From Paracoccaceae bacterium (GTDB lineage Bacteria > Pseudomonadota > Alphaproteobacteria > Rhodobacterales > Rhodobacteraceae): DNA of 64,000 nucleotides. Each line of letters begins with the position of its first letter. Position 1 is the first letter of the stretch. The stretch spans positions 1 through 64,000 of the forward strand of contig JADGFD010000008.1 of the NCBI GenBank assembly GCA_016744015.1. Direction: 5' to 3'. This document shows positions 1 to 8,419 of this stretch, piece by piece. The notes beneath the pieces were generated by a model. It saw only the letters and a program-made list of their open reading frames with translations, had not been told where the DNA came from and ran no database searches. The translations under genes and the position numbers were made by a program.

Positions 1-54
1 ACCCCGACCCACGCCAAGGATTCCCGCTTGGTCAACGCACTGGTAAATTTGTAA
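1..54 (+). CDS. C-terminal tail of an unidentified upstream gene (partial)
   Basis: Frame 1 is open from the window edge to a TAA at 52-54 and would encode a 17-residue C-terminal tail. A hairpin followed by a run of six T lies just downstream, which is what one expects behind a plus-strand gene, and the next gene is convergent. The tail is too short to identify, so this is an inference from position and the terminator only. Confidence 0.3.
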   Translation, partial: TPTHAKDSRLVNALVNL

Positions 55-58
55 AAAC

Positions 59-89
59 GGCGTGGCTTTTGCCTCTGCCGCCCTTTTTT
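59..89 (+). terminator. Probable rho-independent terminator
   Basis: GGCG (59-62) and GGC (64-66) can pair with GCC (71-73) and CGCC (79-82), with a small internal bulge, and TTTTTT follows at 84-89. It sits five bases after the stop of the plus-strand partial frame. Confidence 0.45.
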
Positions 90-140
90 GTGCCGGCTTC
101 ATTCTTCTCCAAATACTCAAAAGCTACAAGCGCTAAGGCC

Positions 141-193
141 CCAGCGCGGCGCGGGTGGAGTATTGCCAAGCAAACAAAGGGTCGCGCGCCGCT
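141..193 (+). repeat. REP-like element, family 1, copy A
   Basis: Left arm AGCGCGGCGCG at 143-153 and right arm CGCGCCGC at 185-192 frame about 31 bases. It lies in the convergent space between the edge gene and the esterase and reaches the esterase stop codon. It is one of eleven copies in the window. Confidence 0.7.
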
Positions 194-842
194 ATTGTTC
201 CAGCGCGGCCAGTACCGCAGGGCCAATATCTGCCACGATCAATTTTACGCCCTCAGCGTTCGGGTGCATCCCGTCTGACTGCATTAAGCCGTAAAAGGCA
301 ACCAGCCCATCGGCCTGCCCCAGCCCCGCCAGAAAAAACGGGTAGAGCTCAGTGCTATATTTCTCGGCCAATTCAGGATAAATCGCATCAAACTCCGCGC
401 GATATTCCGCGCCGTAATTTGGTGGGGCCAGCATGCCTGCCACCATCACCTTTATCCCACGCCCCGTTATATCGGCCAAGATCGCATCAAGGTTCGCCCG
501 CGCCACGCTCGGCGCCACGCCGCGCAGCATATCATTCGCCCCCAGCTCCAAAATCACCAAATCTGCGCCTTCAGCCAGCACCCAGCCAACCCGCGCCAAG
601 CCGCCCGATGTGGTGTCGCCAGAAACACCAGCATTCACCACAGTCACATCCGCGCCCTGCCCCTGAAGCCACGCCTCTAACTGCGGCACAAAGCCCTCTT
701 CCACCGGCAGGCCAAACCCCGCGGTCAGCGAATCTCCGAAAGCCACCACCCGTTGCTGGGCCTCGGCCACCCCCGCACACAAAAGCATTATAATCATGCC
801 CTTGTGAAGCGCCCGCGCGCCCTTATATATCGTGCCAACCAT
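192..842 (-). CDS. Secreted SGNH/GDSL-family esterase (arylesterase, TesA-like)
   Basis: A periplasmic lipolytic enzyme of the SGNH family that would hydrolyse ester or thioester bonds. The GDSL block appears as FGDSLTAGFGLP, block III as GANDMLRG and the catalytic Asp/His block as DGMHPNAEG near the C-terminus. With the ATG at 842 the protein starts with a credible signal peptide: Lys/Arg-rich start, a hydrophobic core (MIIMLLCAGVA) and an AEA cleavage site before QQ. The ATG at 797 would leave almost no charged n-region, but it gives more room for a divergent promoter. The frame stays open further upstream into the ABC gene, which is a shadow. The gene is divergent from a YbbA/YbbP transporter, an arrangement common for tesA-like genes. 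The family call is firm; the start is uncertain. Confidence 0.88.
   Translation of the reverse strand: MVGTIYKGARALHKGMIIMLLCAGVAEAQQRVVAFGDSLTAGFGLPVEEGFVPQLEAWLQGQGADVTVVNAGVSGDTTSGGLARVGWVLAEGADLVILELGANDMLRGVAPSVARANLDAILADITGRGIKVMVAGMLAPPNYGAEYRAEFDAIYPELAEKYSTELYPFFLAGLGQADGLVAFYGLMQSDGMHPNAEGVKLIVADIGPAVLAALEQ
802..829 (+). promoter_or_regulatory. Candidate sigma70 promoter for the YbbA/YbbP-like operon
   Basis: TTGTGA (802-807) and TATATA (824-829) are separated by 16 bases and point towards the ATPase gene. They overlap the 5' end of the esterase if that gene starts at 842, and lie just upstream of it if it starts at 797. Confidence 0.35.
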
Positions 843-861
843 AACCTTAGGGGAAATTCGC

Positions 862-1530
862 ATGGGCTCACCTGTTCTTTCGCTCAACAATGTCCAGTTC
901 ACCTTGCAGGGCAATGCTGGTCCTGTCCCCATACTTAAGGGCATTTCGCTAAATGTCGAGGCGGGCGAGAGCATTGGCCTGACCGGCCCCTCCGGTTCCG
1001 GCAAGTCTTCGCTCCTTATGCTGATGGGCGGGCTTGAGAGCGTAACGGGTGGCAGCATTACAGCCCTTGGCCAAGACCTCACCAAAATGAACGAAGACGC
1101 GCTGGCACGCTTTCGCCGCAATAATATGGGCGTGGTCTTTCAGTCCTTCCACCTGATTCCCACTATGACAGCGCTTGAAAATGTAGCCACACCGTTGGAG
1201 CTAGCCGGAGACCGCGACGCCTTCAAAAAGGCCAAAGCCGAGCTTGAGGCCGTAGGCCTAAAAGACCGTGCCGACCACTACCCCGCCCAGCTTTCCGGTG
1301 GCGAGCAGCAGCGCGTGGCCCTCGCCCGTGCCGCCGCCCCCCGCCCCAAAATCCTGCTGGCCGATGAGCCAACCGGCAATCTGGACACCTCCACCGGCGA
1401 GTCTATCATGGACTTGCTGTTTAATCTAAGAGACCGCCACGGCGCGACCCTTATTCTGGTCACCCACGCCCCCGAGCTGGCCGCCCGCTGTGACCGCACG
1501 CTAGAGCTTCGCGACGGAGCCATCGCATGA
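862..1530 (+). CDS. ybbA: ABC transporter ATP-binding protein, YbbA/LolD type
   Basis: The ATPase subunit of a membrane-associated ABC system of the LolD/MacB/YbbA group. Visible motifs in the 222-residue protein are Walker A (GPSGSGKSS, 42-50), the Q-loop (VVFQSF, about 91-96), the signature LSGGEQQ (144-150), Walker B with LLADEPTGNLD (about 165-175) and the switch His in LVTH (about 199-202). I chose the ATG at 862 because AGGGG lies nine bases upstream; an in-frame ATG at 832 has no such site. The stop overlaps the start of the permease (ATGA), so the two are translationally coupled. The substrate cannot be read from the sequence. Confidence 0.93.
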   Translation: MGSPVLSLNNVQFTLQGNAGPVPILKGISLNVEAGESIGLTGPSGSGKSSLLMLMGGLESVTGGSITALGQDLTKMNEDALARFRRNNMGVVFQSFHLIPTMTALENVATPLELAGDRDAFKKAKAELEAVGLKDRADHYPAQLSGGEQQRVALARAAAPRPKILLADEPTGNLDTSTGESIMDLLFNLRDRHGATLILVTHAPELAARCDRTLELRDGAIA

Positions 1531-4061
1531 GCTTGGGCTATTCAGCCACCATTGCGCGGCGCGAGCTGCGCGGCGGGCTAAACGGCTTTCGTATTTTCCT
1601 CCTCTGCCTTCTGCTCGGCGTCGCCGCCATTGCGGGCATCGGCACGGTGCGCTCAGCCATTGATGCAGGGCTAGCCTCCGAGGCCGCCTCCCTGCTTGGC
1701 GGTGACGCTGAAATGAATTTTACGCACCGCAAGGCCTCTGTTGATGAGCGCGCGTGGATCGAAGCCAATAGCGTCGCCAACTCCGAGATTCTCACCTTCC
1801 GCTCCATGCTGCAAGCTGGCCCGGAGTCAGCCCCCACCCCCGGCCTTTCCCAAGTTAAAGCCATTGACGAAAACTATCCGCTTTTTGGTGAGGTCACGCT
1901 GGTGCCAGCCATGCCCTTGCAAGCCGCTCTGGCTGTGCAAAACGGTACTCCTGGTGTGGTCCTTCACCCCGCCCTGATTGAGCGCATGGAGGTTGAAATC
2001 GGCGATACCATCCGCATGGGCTCCCAAAATTTTGAACTCCGCGCCGCCATCCTGTCAGAGCCAGACGGCTCCCTTTCCGACATCGGCCTCGGCCCTCGCA
2101 CTATTGTGCATACAGAGGCCCTAACCTCCTCCGGCCTGCTCGGCGCAGGCACGCTCTTTGAAGCCAAATACCGCCTGCGCTTGCCTGTCAATGCCGATGT
2201 AACCGCGCTTGCGGCAGACGCCCTCGCTGATTTCGAATCCTCCGGTATGCGCTGGCTTGATCGCCGCAATGGCGCCCCCGGTATTTCCACAGCGGTTGAC
2301 CGCCTCAGCTCCTTCCTCGTCCTCGTCGGCCTTGCCGGTATGGCCGTAGGCGGTGTTGGCGTATCAGCCGCCGTGCGCGCCTACCTTGCCCGCAAGGTAA
2401 ACACCATCGCCACGCTCAAATCTCTCGGAGCCAGCCGTGGCACCATTTTCACAACCTATCTCATGCAAATTGGCGCGCTCGCCCTCCTCGGCATCGCTCT
2501 CGGCCTGCTGCTCGGCGGCGGCCTCCCCGCCGCCCTTATCCCGCTATTGCAAGACCAACTCCCGATCCCCATCGAAAGCGGCCTATACCCCCAGCCCCTT
2601 TTTGAAGCCGCGCTTTACGGCCTGCTAACCGCCCTCATCTTCAGCATATGGCCGCTTGCGCGTGCGGTCGATATCTCCCCCGCTGGCTTATTCCGCGAGT
2701 CCTCCGGCAACGCCAGCCGCCTGCCCCGCTGGCCTTACCTTGTGCTCGTCCTCGCCCTCACGGCGGCGCTTATTGCACTGGCCGCGCTGTTTTCAGGCGT
2801 GCCGACGCTTACGCTCTGGTCAGCCGCTGGCATCCTCGCCGCGCTGGTCACACTGGCCCTTGCGGCCATGCTCACCAAAGCCCTCGCCCGCCGCCTTGCC
2901 CGCAGCGCGCTGATGCAAGGCCGCCCCGCCCTGCGCCTCGCCCTCGGAGCCATTGGTGGCCCTAGTTCTGAGGCCGCTTCCGTAGTGCTGTCCCTCGGCC
3001 TTGGCCTCACAGTGCTCGCCGCCATTGGCCAGATAGACAGCAACATGCGCGCCACCATCACCCAGCAACTCCCCGCCCGCGCGCCTGCGTTTTTTGTGAT
3101 GGACATCCAGCAAAACCAGATAGACCCGTTTACGGAAGCTATGGTTGCAGACGCTGCGGTTGTGAAGGTCGAAAGCACCCCCATGCTACGGGGGATTATT
3201 ACCAAAATCAACGGGGTAGACGCCAAAGAGGCCGTGGGCAACCACTGGGTTGTTAACGGGGATCGCGGCATTACCTATTCCGCCACCGTGCCGCAAAACA
3301 GCTCGGTTTCCGAGGGAGAATGGTGGCCGGAAGATTACAATGGCCCTCCCATTATGAGCTTCTCCGAAGAGGAAGCCGCCGAGATCGGCCTGAAAATCGG
3401 TGACGAAATCACGGTGAATATCTTGGGACGAGATCTCACCGCCACCATCTCCAACCTGCGCGCGTTAGAGTTCTCTGACATGAGCCTCAACTTCGTTATG
3501 GTCTGGAGCCCCAACGCCCTTTCCGGCGCACCGCACACTTTCCTCTCAACAGTTTACGCCGAGGCCGAGGGCGAAGGCCGCCTGCTTTCCACCATGGCGC
3601 GCGAGTTCCCCAACATCACAGCCGTTCCCGTGCGCGACGCCGTCACGCATATTTCCGGCATCTTGGGAAGCCTCTCCAGCGCCATCCGCTGGGGCGCAGG
3701 TGCCACCCTGCTCACGGGCTTTGTGGTGCTCGTCGGGGCCGCCGCCGCTGGGGCCGAAGCGCGGGTATTTGAAGCCGCCATTCTCAAAACCCTCGGGGCC
3801 ACACGGCGGCGCATTCTGCTCAGTTTCGCCTTGCGCGCCTTTTTCTTAGGTGCTGCCGCTGGGTTTGTGGCACTTGTCGCAGGGAGTGCCGCCGCTTGGG
3901 CCGTTATGCATTTTGTGATGGAAACCGAGTTTGCGCTCAACTGGGGCGCGGCTATTGCCATCATATCCGGCGGTGCCCTCGCCAACCTTTTGGCCAGCCT
4001 CGCCTTTGCATGGCGGCCCTTAGCCACAAAACCCGCACAAATACTCCGAAACCAAGTTTAA
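1527..4061 (+). CDS. ybbP: FtsX-like ABC transporter permease, YbbP type
   Basis: A large permease of 844 residues, the usual size for YbbP. A first membrane helix near residues 20-40 is followed by a periplasmic domain, then a FtsX-like four-helix block (about 255-400), further helices around 405-470, a second periplasmic domain and a C-terminal FtsX block. The paired helices SSFLVLVGLAGMAVGGVGVS and TLLTGFVVLVGAAAAGAEAR, each followed by a TLKSLGAS or LKTLGATR motif, are the duplicated FtsX repeats. It partners with the ATPase whose stop codon it overlaps. In other bacteria YbbAP-esterase systems have been linked to export or release of lipophilic compounds from the inner membrane; the role here is inferred from that. 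Confidence 0.9.
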   Translation: MSLGYSATIARRELRGGLNGFRIFLLCLLLGVAAIAGIGTVRSAIDAGLASEAASLLGGDAEMNFTHRKASVDERAWIEANSVANSEILTFRSMLQAGPESAPTPGLSQVKAIDENYPLFGEVTLVPAMPLQAALAVQNGTPGVVLHPALIERMEVEIGDTIRMGSQNFELRAAILSEPDGSLSDIGLGPRTIVHTEALTSSGLLGAGTLFEAKYRLRLPVNADVTALAADALADFESSGMRWLDRRNGAPGISTAVDRLSSFLVLVGLAGMAVGGVGVSAAVRAYLARKVNTIATLKSLGASRGTIFTTYLMQIGALALLGIALGLLLGGGLPAALIPLLQDQLPIPIESGLYPQPLFEAALYGLLTALIFSIWPLARAVDISPAGLFRESSGNASRLPRWPYLVLVLALTAALIALAALFSGVPTLTLWSAAGILAALVTLALAAMLTKALARRLARSALMQGRPALRLALGAIGGPSSEAASVVLSLGLGLTVLAAIGQIDSNMRATITQQLPARAPAFFVMDIQQNQIDPFTEAMVADAAVVKVESTPMLRGIITKINGVDAKEAVGNHWVVNGDRGITYSATVPQNSSVSEGEWWPEDYNGPPIMSFSEEEAAEIGLKIGDEITVNILGRDLTATISNLRALEFSDMSLNFVMVWSPNALSGAPHTFLSTVYAEAEGEGRLLSTMAREFPNITAVPVRDAVTHISGILGSLSSAIRWGAGATLLTGFVVLVGAAAAGAEARVFEAAILKTLGATRRRILLSFALRAFFLGAAAGFVALVAGSAAAWAVMHFVMETEFALNWGAAIAIISGGALANLLASLAFAWRPLATKPAQILRNQV

Positions 4062-4152
4062 AACCCTTGAAATGCGTGGTGAAAACCCCGATATTGCTTA
4101 GCAAGACCCCGCGCACCCGCGTGGGGGGTAATTACTTTTTTGGAGGGTCCAC

Positions 4153-4896
4153 ATGGCCAATAATTCCACAATTCGCCGCGCTGGCTCAGCGACTTTGGGC
4201 GCAGAGATCGATGCAGGTCTACGCACTCATATGAATAAAGTTTACGGGCTCATGTCTATCGCCATGGCCGTAACTGGGGCCGTAGCTTATGGCTTTGGCT
4301 CAACACCGGCGCTTATTTCGCTCCTCATCAACATGGAAACAGGCAGCATGAACCCCCTTGGCTGGGTGGTTATGTTTGCCCCCCTTGGCATGGTTATGTT
4401 TTTCGGTGCTGCCGTTAACCGGCTTTCACAAGCGGGCGCACAGCTGTTTTTCTACACGTTCGCCGCGCTTATGGGCCTGTCAATCAGTTGGATCTTTATG
4501 GTCTATACCGATGTGTCCATCGTAAAAACCTTCCTTGTCACCTCCATCGCCTTCGCCTCGCTTAGCCTATACGGCTACACCACAAAAAAGGACATCTCCG
4601 CTTGGGGTAGCTTCCTGATCATGGGCCTGATCGGCCTGATCGTGGCGATGATCGTCAATATCTTCATGCAGTCAGCCGCGCTTGATTTTGCGATCTCCGG
4701 CATTGGTGTGCTGATCTTTGCAGGACTCACAGCCTATGATACGCAAAAGATCAAAACCATGTATCTGCAGGCCAACCAAGGTGGTGCTGCGGTTGCTGAA
4801 ACCGGCAAAATGGCCATCCATGGTGCGCTGACACTCTATCTGGACTTCATCAACCTGTTTATGTTCTTGCTGCGCTTCATGGGCTCACGCGAGTAA
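4153..4896 (+). CDS. BAX inhibitor-1/YccA-family membrane protein
   Basis: An integral membrane protein of 247 residues with seven hydrophobic segments, matching the UPF0005/BI-1 family length and topology. The N-terminus is soluble and slightly basic, the first helix begins near residue 32, and the acidic pair characteristic of the family is seen in FAGLTAYDTQKIKTMY near residues 190-205. GGAGGG lies six bases before the ATG at 4153. In E. coli the relative YccA modulates the FtsH protease; other members are pH-sensitive calcium leak channels. Which applies here is not visible. A strong terminator follows. Confidence 0.9.
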   Translation: MANNSTIRRAGSATLGAEIDAGLRTHMNKVYGLMSIAMAVTGAVAYGFGSTPALISLLINMETGSMNPLGWVVMFAPLGMVMFFGAAVNRLSQAGAQLFFYTFAALMGLSISWIFMVYTDVSIVKTFLVTSIAFASLSLYGYTTKKDISAWGSFLIMGLIGLIVAMIVNIFMQSAALDFAISGIGVLIFAGLTAYDTQKIKTMYLQANQGGAAVAETGKMAIHGALTLYLDFINLFMFLLRFMGSRE

Positions 4897-4919
4897 TTTT
4901 GGCACATCTAACAACAATC

Positions 4920-4945
4920 GGGCGGGGCTTTCCCCGCCCTTTTTT
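4920..4945 (+). terminator. Rho-independent terminator after the BI-1-like gene
   Basis: A perfect stem GGGCGGGG (4920-4927) and CCCCGCCC (4932-4939) with a CTTT loop is followed by TTTTTT. Confidence 0.92.
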
Positions 4946-4984
4946 ATGTACACCCGTCTCGCCCATCCCCCTGCAAGCGAAGCG

Positions 4985-5075
4985 CCGCATGCGCCGACGA
5001 GGGGGGCCGATTGTTGCGCACAATTTTGCATACAAATTGCTGCCTGAGGCTCCCCGAGGAGGCGCACCTCCAGAG
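4985..5075 (-). repeat. Dispersed repeat family 2, copy 1 (reverse orientation)
   Basis: CAATTTTGCATACAAATTG at 5021-5039 is the reverse complement of the core found at 21019-21037. The flanks also match: GCGCCGACGAGG with GGCC on one side and CTGCC..GAGG..GGAGGCGCA on the other. It lies between the BI-1-like gene and rpmG. Confidence 0.7.
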
Positions 5076-5136
5076 CTGTCCGGCAGTTCCGGGCTTGCTT
5101 TGACCTCTGCGGGGCTAAAGCCCCACTCGGCCAAAG

Positions 5137-5171
5137 CACATTTTCAGACAAGCTGAAAATGCCTGCCGCTG
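5137..5171 (+). repeat. Dispersed repeat family 3, copy 1
   Basis: A 35-base stretch identical to 51393-51427. It contains the hairpin CATTTTCAG-ACAAG-CTGAAAATG and ends CCTGCCGCTG. It is preceded by a GGGGCT/AGCCCC hairpin and followed by the common GCCTCGCTTCGCTCGG sequence at 5178-5193. Confidence 0.75.
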
Positions 5172-5216
5172 ACCCGCGCCTCGCTTCGCTCGGCGGCCCA
5201 AGCCCCGCCCAAAACG

Positions 5217-5246
5217 AAAAAAGCCGAAGCATCCGCTCCGGCTTTT
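5217..5246 (-). terminator. Terminator downstream of rpmG
   Basis: Read on the minus strand, AAAAGCCGGAGC pairs with GCTTCGGCTTTT across a four-base loop and ends in a T run. The A run on the other side makes it potentially bidirectional. Confidence 0.85.
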
Positions 5247-5270
5247 CTAAATCTTCAAAGGGCGATCAAG

Positions 5271-5438
5271 CTATTTGATCTTGCCTTCTTTATACTCAAC
5301 ATGCTTACGCGCAACGGGGTCATACTTCCGCTTGACCATTTTCTCGGTCATTGTGCGCGCATTTTTCTTGGTCACATAAAAGTGTCCGGTATCCGCTGTC
5401 GAATTCAGGCGGATTTTAATTGTGGTTGGCTTCGCCAT
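5271..5438 (-). CDS. rpmG: Large subunit ribosomal protein bL33
   Basis: Fifty-five residues, the normal length for bL33. The start [20 protein letters not shown] followed by [10 protein letters not shown] and a Lys/Arg-rich tail is the alphaproteobacterial, non-zinc form without the Cys pairs. GAGGAG lies seven bases before the ATG. A strong terminator follows, so it is probably transcribed alone. Confidence 0.96.
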   Translation of the reverse strand: MAKPTTIKIRLNSTADTGHFYVTKKNARTMTEKMVKRKYDPVARKHVEYKEGKIK

Positions 5439-5545
5439 TGTATTGCTCCTCGCGGTCGGCCCGCCTATGCGTGCCTAATTCTAATCTGATCGCTGCGTTC
5501 TATACGCTTGGGGGCCAGAGTCAAGCCCTACTCCAGCCTTCCCGC

Positions 5546-6124
5546 TCACAAAAGCGCAAAATGTGAGCGCCCATCGTCGTGATAAAAAAATGGTGGCTTA
5601 TGTACCGCATCCGGTGCCTTCAATAGCCCCTCAACTTCCGACAGCACCACGCTGGTAATAAATGGCAGCTCAAGCCCCCGCGCCTCGCTCAGCGCGATCC
5701 AGTGCAGGTGGGAAAGCTCATCACAGGCCGCCGAAAAATCATCCAGATCATTCAATACCGCCCCCGCATCCGCCATAAAAAACCGCGCATCAAAGCGCCG
5801 AGGCCGCCCCGGCGGCGTAATCGCCCGAAACATAAACCGCAAGCCCGCCATATGCGCCGGCAGCCGCAGCCCCGTTTCCTCCAGCAACTCCCGCAGGGCC
5901 GCGACATAAAGCCCCACAGCCTTTTCGCCGAGCCGCGCATCTGGCACGCCCTCAGGCACCCCGCTGTGGTCCACCTCATCAACCGCACCGCCCGGAAATA
6001 CATACTTGTTCGGCATAAACGCGGCTTTGGCGCCCCGTTGCCCCATTAGCACATGCGGCTCTCCGCCCATGTCGCGCAGCAGTATCACCGTCGCCGCATC
6101 TCGAATTATTTTGCTCTTATCCAT
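5546..6124 (-). CDS. Nudix hydrolase
   Basis: A 192-residue hydrolase of the Nudix superfamily, which cleaves nucleoside diphosphates linked to another moiety. The Nudix box is split by an insertion: FPGGAVDE is followed by about twenty residues before ALRELLEETGL, a layout seen in NUDT7/NUDT19-like CoA pyrophosphatase relatives. The substrate is therefore not a simple dNTP guess and remains open. I start it at the ATG at 6124 (MDKSKIIRDAA), behind GGTGGGAGG; the open frame upstream is Arg-rich and lies in repeat DNA. The C-terminus carries PPFFYHDDGRSHF. Confidence 0.85.
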   Translation of the reverse strand: MDKSKIIRDAATVILLRDMGGEPHVLMGQRGAKAAFMPNKYVFPGGAVDEVDHSGVPEGVPDARLGEKAVGLYVAALRELLEETGLRLPAHMAGLRFMFRAITPPGRPRRFDARFFMADAGAVLNDLDDFSAACDELSHLHWIALSEARGLELPFITSVVLSEVEGLLKAPDAVHKPPFFYHDDGRSHFALL

Positions 6125-6177
6125 CCTCCCACCTTGCCCCCATCCTCTCAAAACGTCCACCCTAAAACACGCCGTCC

Positions 6178-6229
6178 CAGCGCGGCGCGCACGCAGCCTC
6201 GCCCCAAGCACCACCCTCCCCGCGCCGCC
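6178..6229 (+). repeat. REP-like element, family 1, copy H
   Basis: Left arm AGCGCGGCGCG at 6179-6189 and right arm CGCGCCGC at 6221-6228. It is followed by CACCGAGGCGAAGCCGAGG, resembling the sequence next to copy G2. It lies upstream of the Nudix gene. Confidence 0.7.
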
Positions 6230-6424
6230 ACCGAGGCGAAGCCGAGGCCACCGCCCGTCAGGGCCCGGAACCCAGCATTTTCCACGATCCTCAGGTTGAA
6301 TTAGTGCCCAATAGCTGCCATATTTTAGAAGACAAAACGCGCAGAATGGACGGGGGCACCAAAGTGAGACAACAAACTGGATGCGAATAACGCGATCTGG
6401 CTTGAGCTGAAGGATTGGCAGATC

Positions 6425-6661
6425 GTGGATAAATTTTGGAATAGTTTGGCAACATTTTCTGAGAGCGTTAACCGAAGTATGTGGTCGTGGTTTCCCAATA
6501 ATTTGGAAACACTATTCGTGCAGCAGATTATCATTTGTGTCTTTTTGTTTCTATTCTGGGATGTTTTGCCTTCCCATAGTTTTATTGCAGCTGCCGTAAA
6601 CTTCACAGCGTTTTTGCCTATAAATTTATATCTCATTCTGAAAGGAAAGTCAGCCCCGTAG
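6425..6661 (+). CDS. Possible small membrane protein, unrecognised
   Basis: A 78-residue frame starting at GTG, with AAGGA ten bases upstream. It would have two hydrophobic stretches, IIICVFLFLFWDVLP and AVNFTAFLPINLYLIL, with a soluble N-terminus. I recognise no family. The stretch 6320-6660 is clearly richer in A and T than its surroundings, and a minus-strand frame of similar length also exists, so coding is not secure. The rest of the 6230-6811 gap holds the tail of repeat copy H and a small GCGTGG/CCACGC hairpin near 6665-6680. Confidence 0.28.
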   Translation: MDKFWNSLATFSESVNRSMWSWFPNNLETLFVQQIIICVFLFLFWDVLPSHSFIAAAVNFTAFLPINLYLILKGKSAP

Positions 6662-6811
6662 GCTGCGTGGTCTCCACGCACTTACCTTCTTTCCCCTTGC
6701 ACTTCTCCCCCAAACCGCCTATTTGCGCTGTTTCTTGAGATGGCAGGGAAATCATGTTAGCCTGCCCTTATTCTCGCGCCCATCGGGGCACGCATTAAAC
6801 CGGAGATATTC

Positions 6812-7189
6812 GTGTCCTTGACCCCTGAAACCGCAGCCACCCCTGCCCCTCTTTCCTCAGATGCCCTCTTGGCACTCATCCTGTCCTCGCTTAACGAGGA
6901 CGCCGCCGAAGATGTCATCGACATCCCGCTCGCGGGCAAATCCGAAGTGGCTGACCATATGGTCGTTGCCTCAGGCCGCTCCAGCCGCCATGTCGGCGCG
7001 CTAGCTGAAAAGATGGCGGACCGCATCAAGCAAGCCTCGGGCATGCTCTGTCGCTCTGAAGGCAAACAAATGGGGGACTGGGTGTTGGTCGATTGCGGTG
7101 ACGTCATCGTCCACCTATTTCGCCCCGAAGTGCGTGAGTTTTATGACCTCGAAAAGCTCTGGTCGGTGAACCCGCGCGACAACGCGTGA
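6812..7189 (+). CDS. rsfS: Ribosome silencing factor RsfS
   Basis: A 125-residue protein of the RsfS/YbeB/Iojap family, which binds ribosomal protein uL14 and blocks subunit joining when nutrients are scarce. The family core is visible: DVIDIPLAGKSEVADHMVVA, then SRHVGALAEKM, and near the end GDWVLVDCGDVIVHLFRPEVREFYDLEKLW. The start is GTG, with CGGAG seven bases upstream. Its TGA overlaps the GTG of rlmH, giving a two-gene coupled unit that is conserved in many bacteria. Confidence 0.96.
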   Translation: MSLTPETAATPAPLSSDALLALILSSLNEDAAEDVIDIPLAGKSEVADHMVVASGRSSRHVGALAEKMADRIKQASGMLCRSEGKQMGDWVLVDCGDVIVHLFRPEVREFYDLEKLWSVNPRDNA

Positions 7190-7656
7190 AGATCACCCTG
7201 ATCAGCGTTGGCAAGCTGCGCCAAGGACCTGAATCTGACCTGATTGAAGACTACCTCACAAGGTTTGACCGTATCGGCCGCAATATGGGCCTTGGCCCTG
7301 CCAGCGTGATCGAGGTCGAAGATAAAAAAGGCGGCGGCAAACCTGCCGAAGCGGCCCTGCTCACCAAAGCCCTGCCCGAAGGCGCCAAGCTGGTGGCGCT
7401 AGACGAGCGCGGCAAGCTCCTCACCTCGCCCGATTTTGCAACCAAACTGGCAGGCTGGCGCGACCAGGGCCAGCCACATCTGGCCTTCATGATTGGCGGC
7501 GCCGACGGGCTAGATGCCAGCCTGCTAGCCCGCGCCGACCTCAAGCTCTCCTTTGGTAAAATGGTCTGGCCCCACATGCTGGCCCGCGTCATGTTAACCG
7601 AGCAGCTCTACCGCGCCGCCAGCATCTTGTCCGGCGCGCCCTACCATCGGGTTTAG
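7186..7656 (+). CDS. rlmH: 23S rRNA (pseudouridine-1915 N3)-methyltransferase RlmH
   Basis: A SPOUT-class methyltransferase of 156 residues, the family size, that methylates pseudouridine 1915 in helix 69 of 23S rRNA. The SAM-binding knot is seen in LAFMIGGADGLDASLLARADLKLSFGKMVWPHMLARVMLTEQLYRA, with the conserved YHRV C-terminus. GTG start overlapping the rsfS stop (GTGA). Confidence 0.97.
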   Translation: MKITLISVGKLRQGPESDLIEDYLTRFDRIGRNMGLGPASVIEVEDKKGGGKPAEAALLTKALPEGAKLVALDERGKLLTSPDFATKLAGWRDQGQPHLAFMIGGADGLDASLLARADLKLSFGKMVWPHMLARVMLTEQLYRAASILSGAPYHRV

Positions 7657-7878
7657 CTCGGCCTACCTTTCAGAATCTCTGTTTTACTTCGCTTGAAGAC
7701 AACTTGTCGTTCACGCATTTTTTAAGCGCTATATCGGATGCAACCCACTGTTTTAACAATCATATTCAAGGCTGCGACTGACAGCACTAAACCAGTTTAG
7801 TAAGGTCAATTTAGCATGCAAAAAAAAGGAAATGCCAAAGCACTCCCTTCCACCGCCAGCAGCCAAGTGCCGCCGATC

Positions 7879-7931
7879 CCGCGCGGCGCGGGTGCAGCAC
7901 CGCAAAGCCACGCAACGCCAGACGCGCCGCC
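7879..7931 (+). repeat. REP-like element, family 1, copy B
   Basis: Left arm GCGCGGCGCG at 7881-7890 and right arm CGCGCCGC at 7923-7930, between the convergent rlmH and the CpxP-like gene. The rest of the 7657-7957 gap is AT-richer and holds only a weak inverted repeat (ACTAAA/TTTAGT, 7786-7801); I see no gene in it. Confidence 0.7.
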
Positions 7932-7957
7932 ACCGATGCGTCCCAAATGCGCTTGAG

Positions 7958-8416
7958 CTAAGGCCGTTTCGGGCGACGTTCCAACCTTTTAAGTGAGTTT
8001 AAATAGACCACCCGTTCTTCGGGCGTCAGCAATGCAATTCGCTCAAGGAGCGCACTATGGGCCAGTTCCCCCAGCGCCAAAAAACGCTCTCGCTGGCGCT
8101 GCAAAATATCCTCGATCACTTCAATTTCAAACGGCTCTGCTTGCAAGGCTTCAATCATCTGGCCTCGCAGTTGATTGACCGCTGCCCGATTGGCCCTCAG
8201 GTCATCTCGGCGGCTGACAAGCTGTTCACGCAGGGCATTCCGGTGCTCTTTAGGCAAAGCAAAAGACAGGAAAGCCACCGCATCCGGGCTTGGCGGGCGC
8301 TTTGGCTTATCAATCGCCCATACCCCAAGCGCAAGGCCACCAATCGCGAGGTTAATGCCAAGCGAAATCACAAGCACCAGCTTCAGAATCCACCCTTTAT
8401 TTTTCGTTTCAGTCAT
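7958..8416 (-). CDS. Membrane-anchored periplasmic sensor-like protein (CpxP/ZraP type)
   Basis: A 152-residue protein with one N-terminal membrane helix (about 11-33) and a periplasmic, charged, helical domain. The segment ALLERIALLTPEERVVYLNSL is the LTxxQ/LTPEER-type motif of Spy/CpxP/ZraP-like periplasmic metal and stress sensors, and most of the domain would form a helical hairpin. It is last in a run with an ECF sigma factor and an anti-sigma-like membrane protein, suggesting that it modulates envelope-stress signalling. The family call rests on pattern, not on a database match. Confidence 0.7.
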   Translation of the reverse strand: MTETKNKGWILKLVLVISLGINLAIGGLALGVWAIDKPKRPPSPDAVAFLSFALPKEHRNALREQLVSRRDDLRANRAAVNQLRGQMIEALQAEPFEIEVIEDILQRQRERFLALGELAHSALLERIALLTPEERVVYLNSLKRLERRPKRP

Positions 8417-8419
8417 GGC

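Noticed and set aside
155-793. 212-codon plus-strand frame opposite the esterase
   Set aside because: Pro/Arg-rich product with no domain; it mirrors a gene with all its catalytic motifs, so it is a shadow.
2735-3271. 178-codon minus-strand frame within the YbbP-like gene
   Set aside because: Antisense shadow caused by GC-rich codon bias; no ribosome-binding site and no domain.
5021-5039. TTTGTATGCAAA core of repeat family 2 read as a GntR-type operator
   Set aside because: The similarity extends over 90 bases or more at each locus and lies at gene ends, which fits a repeat unit better than a regulator site.
4985-5210. Frames of 85-115 codons on both strands in the rpmG upstream region
   Set aside because: They translate repeat families 2 and 3 and similar peptides appear at the other repeat loci; no ribosome-binding sites or domains.
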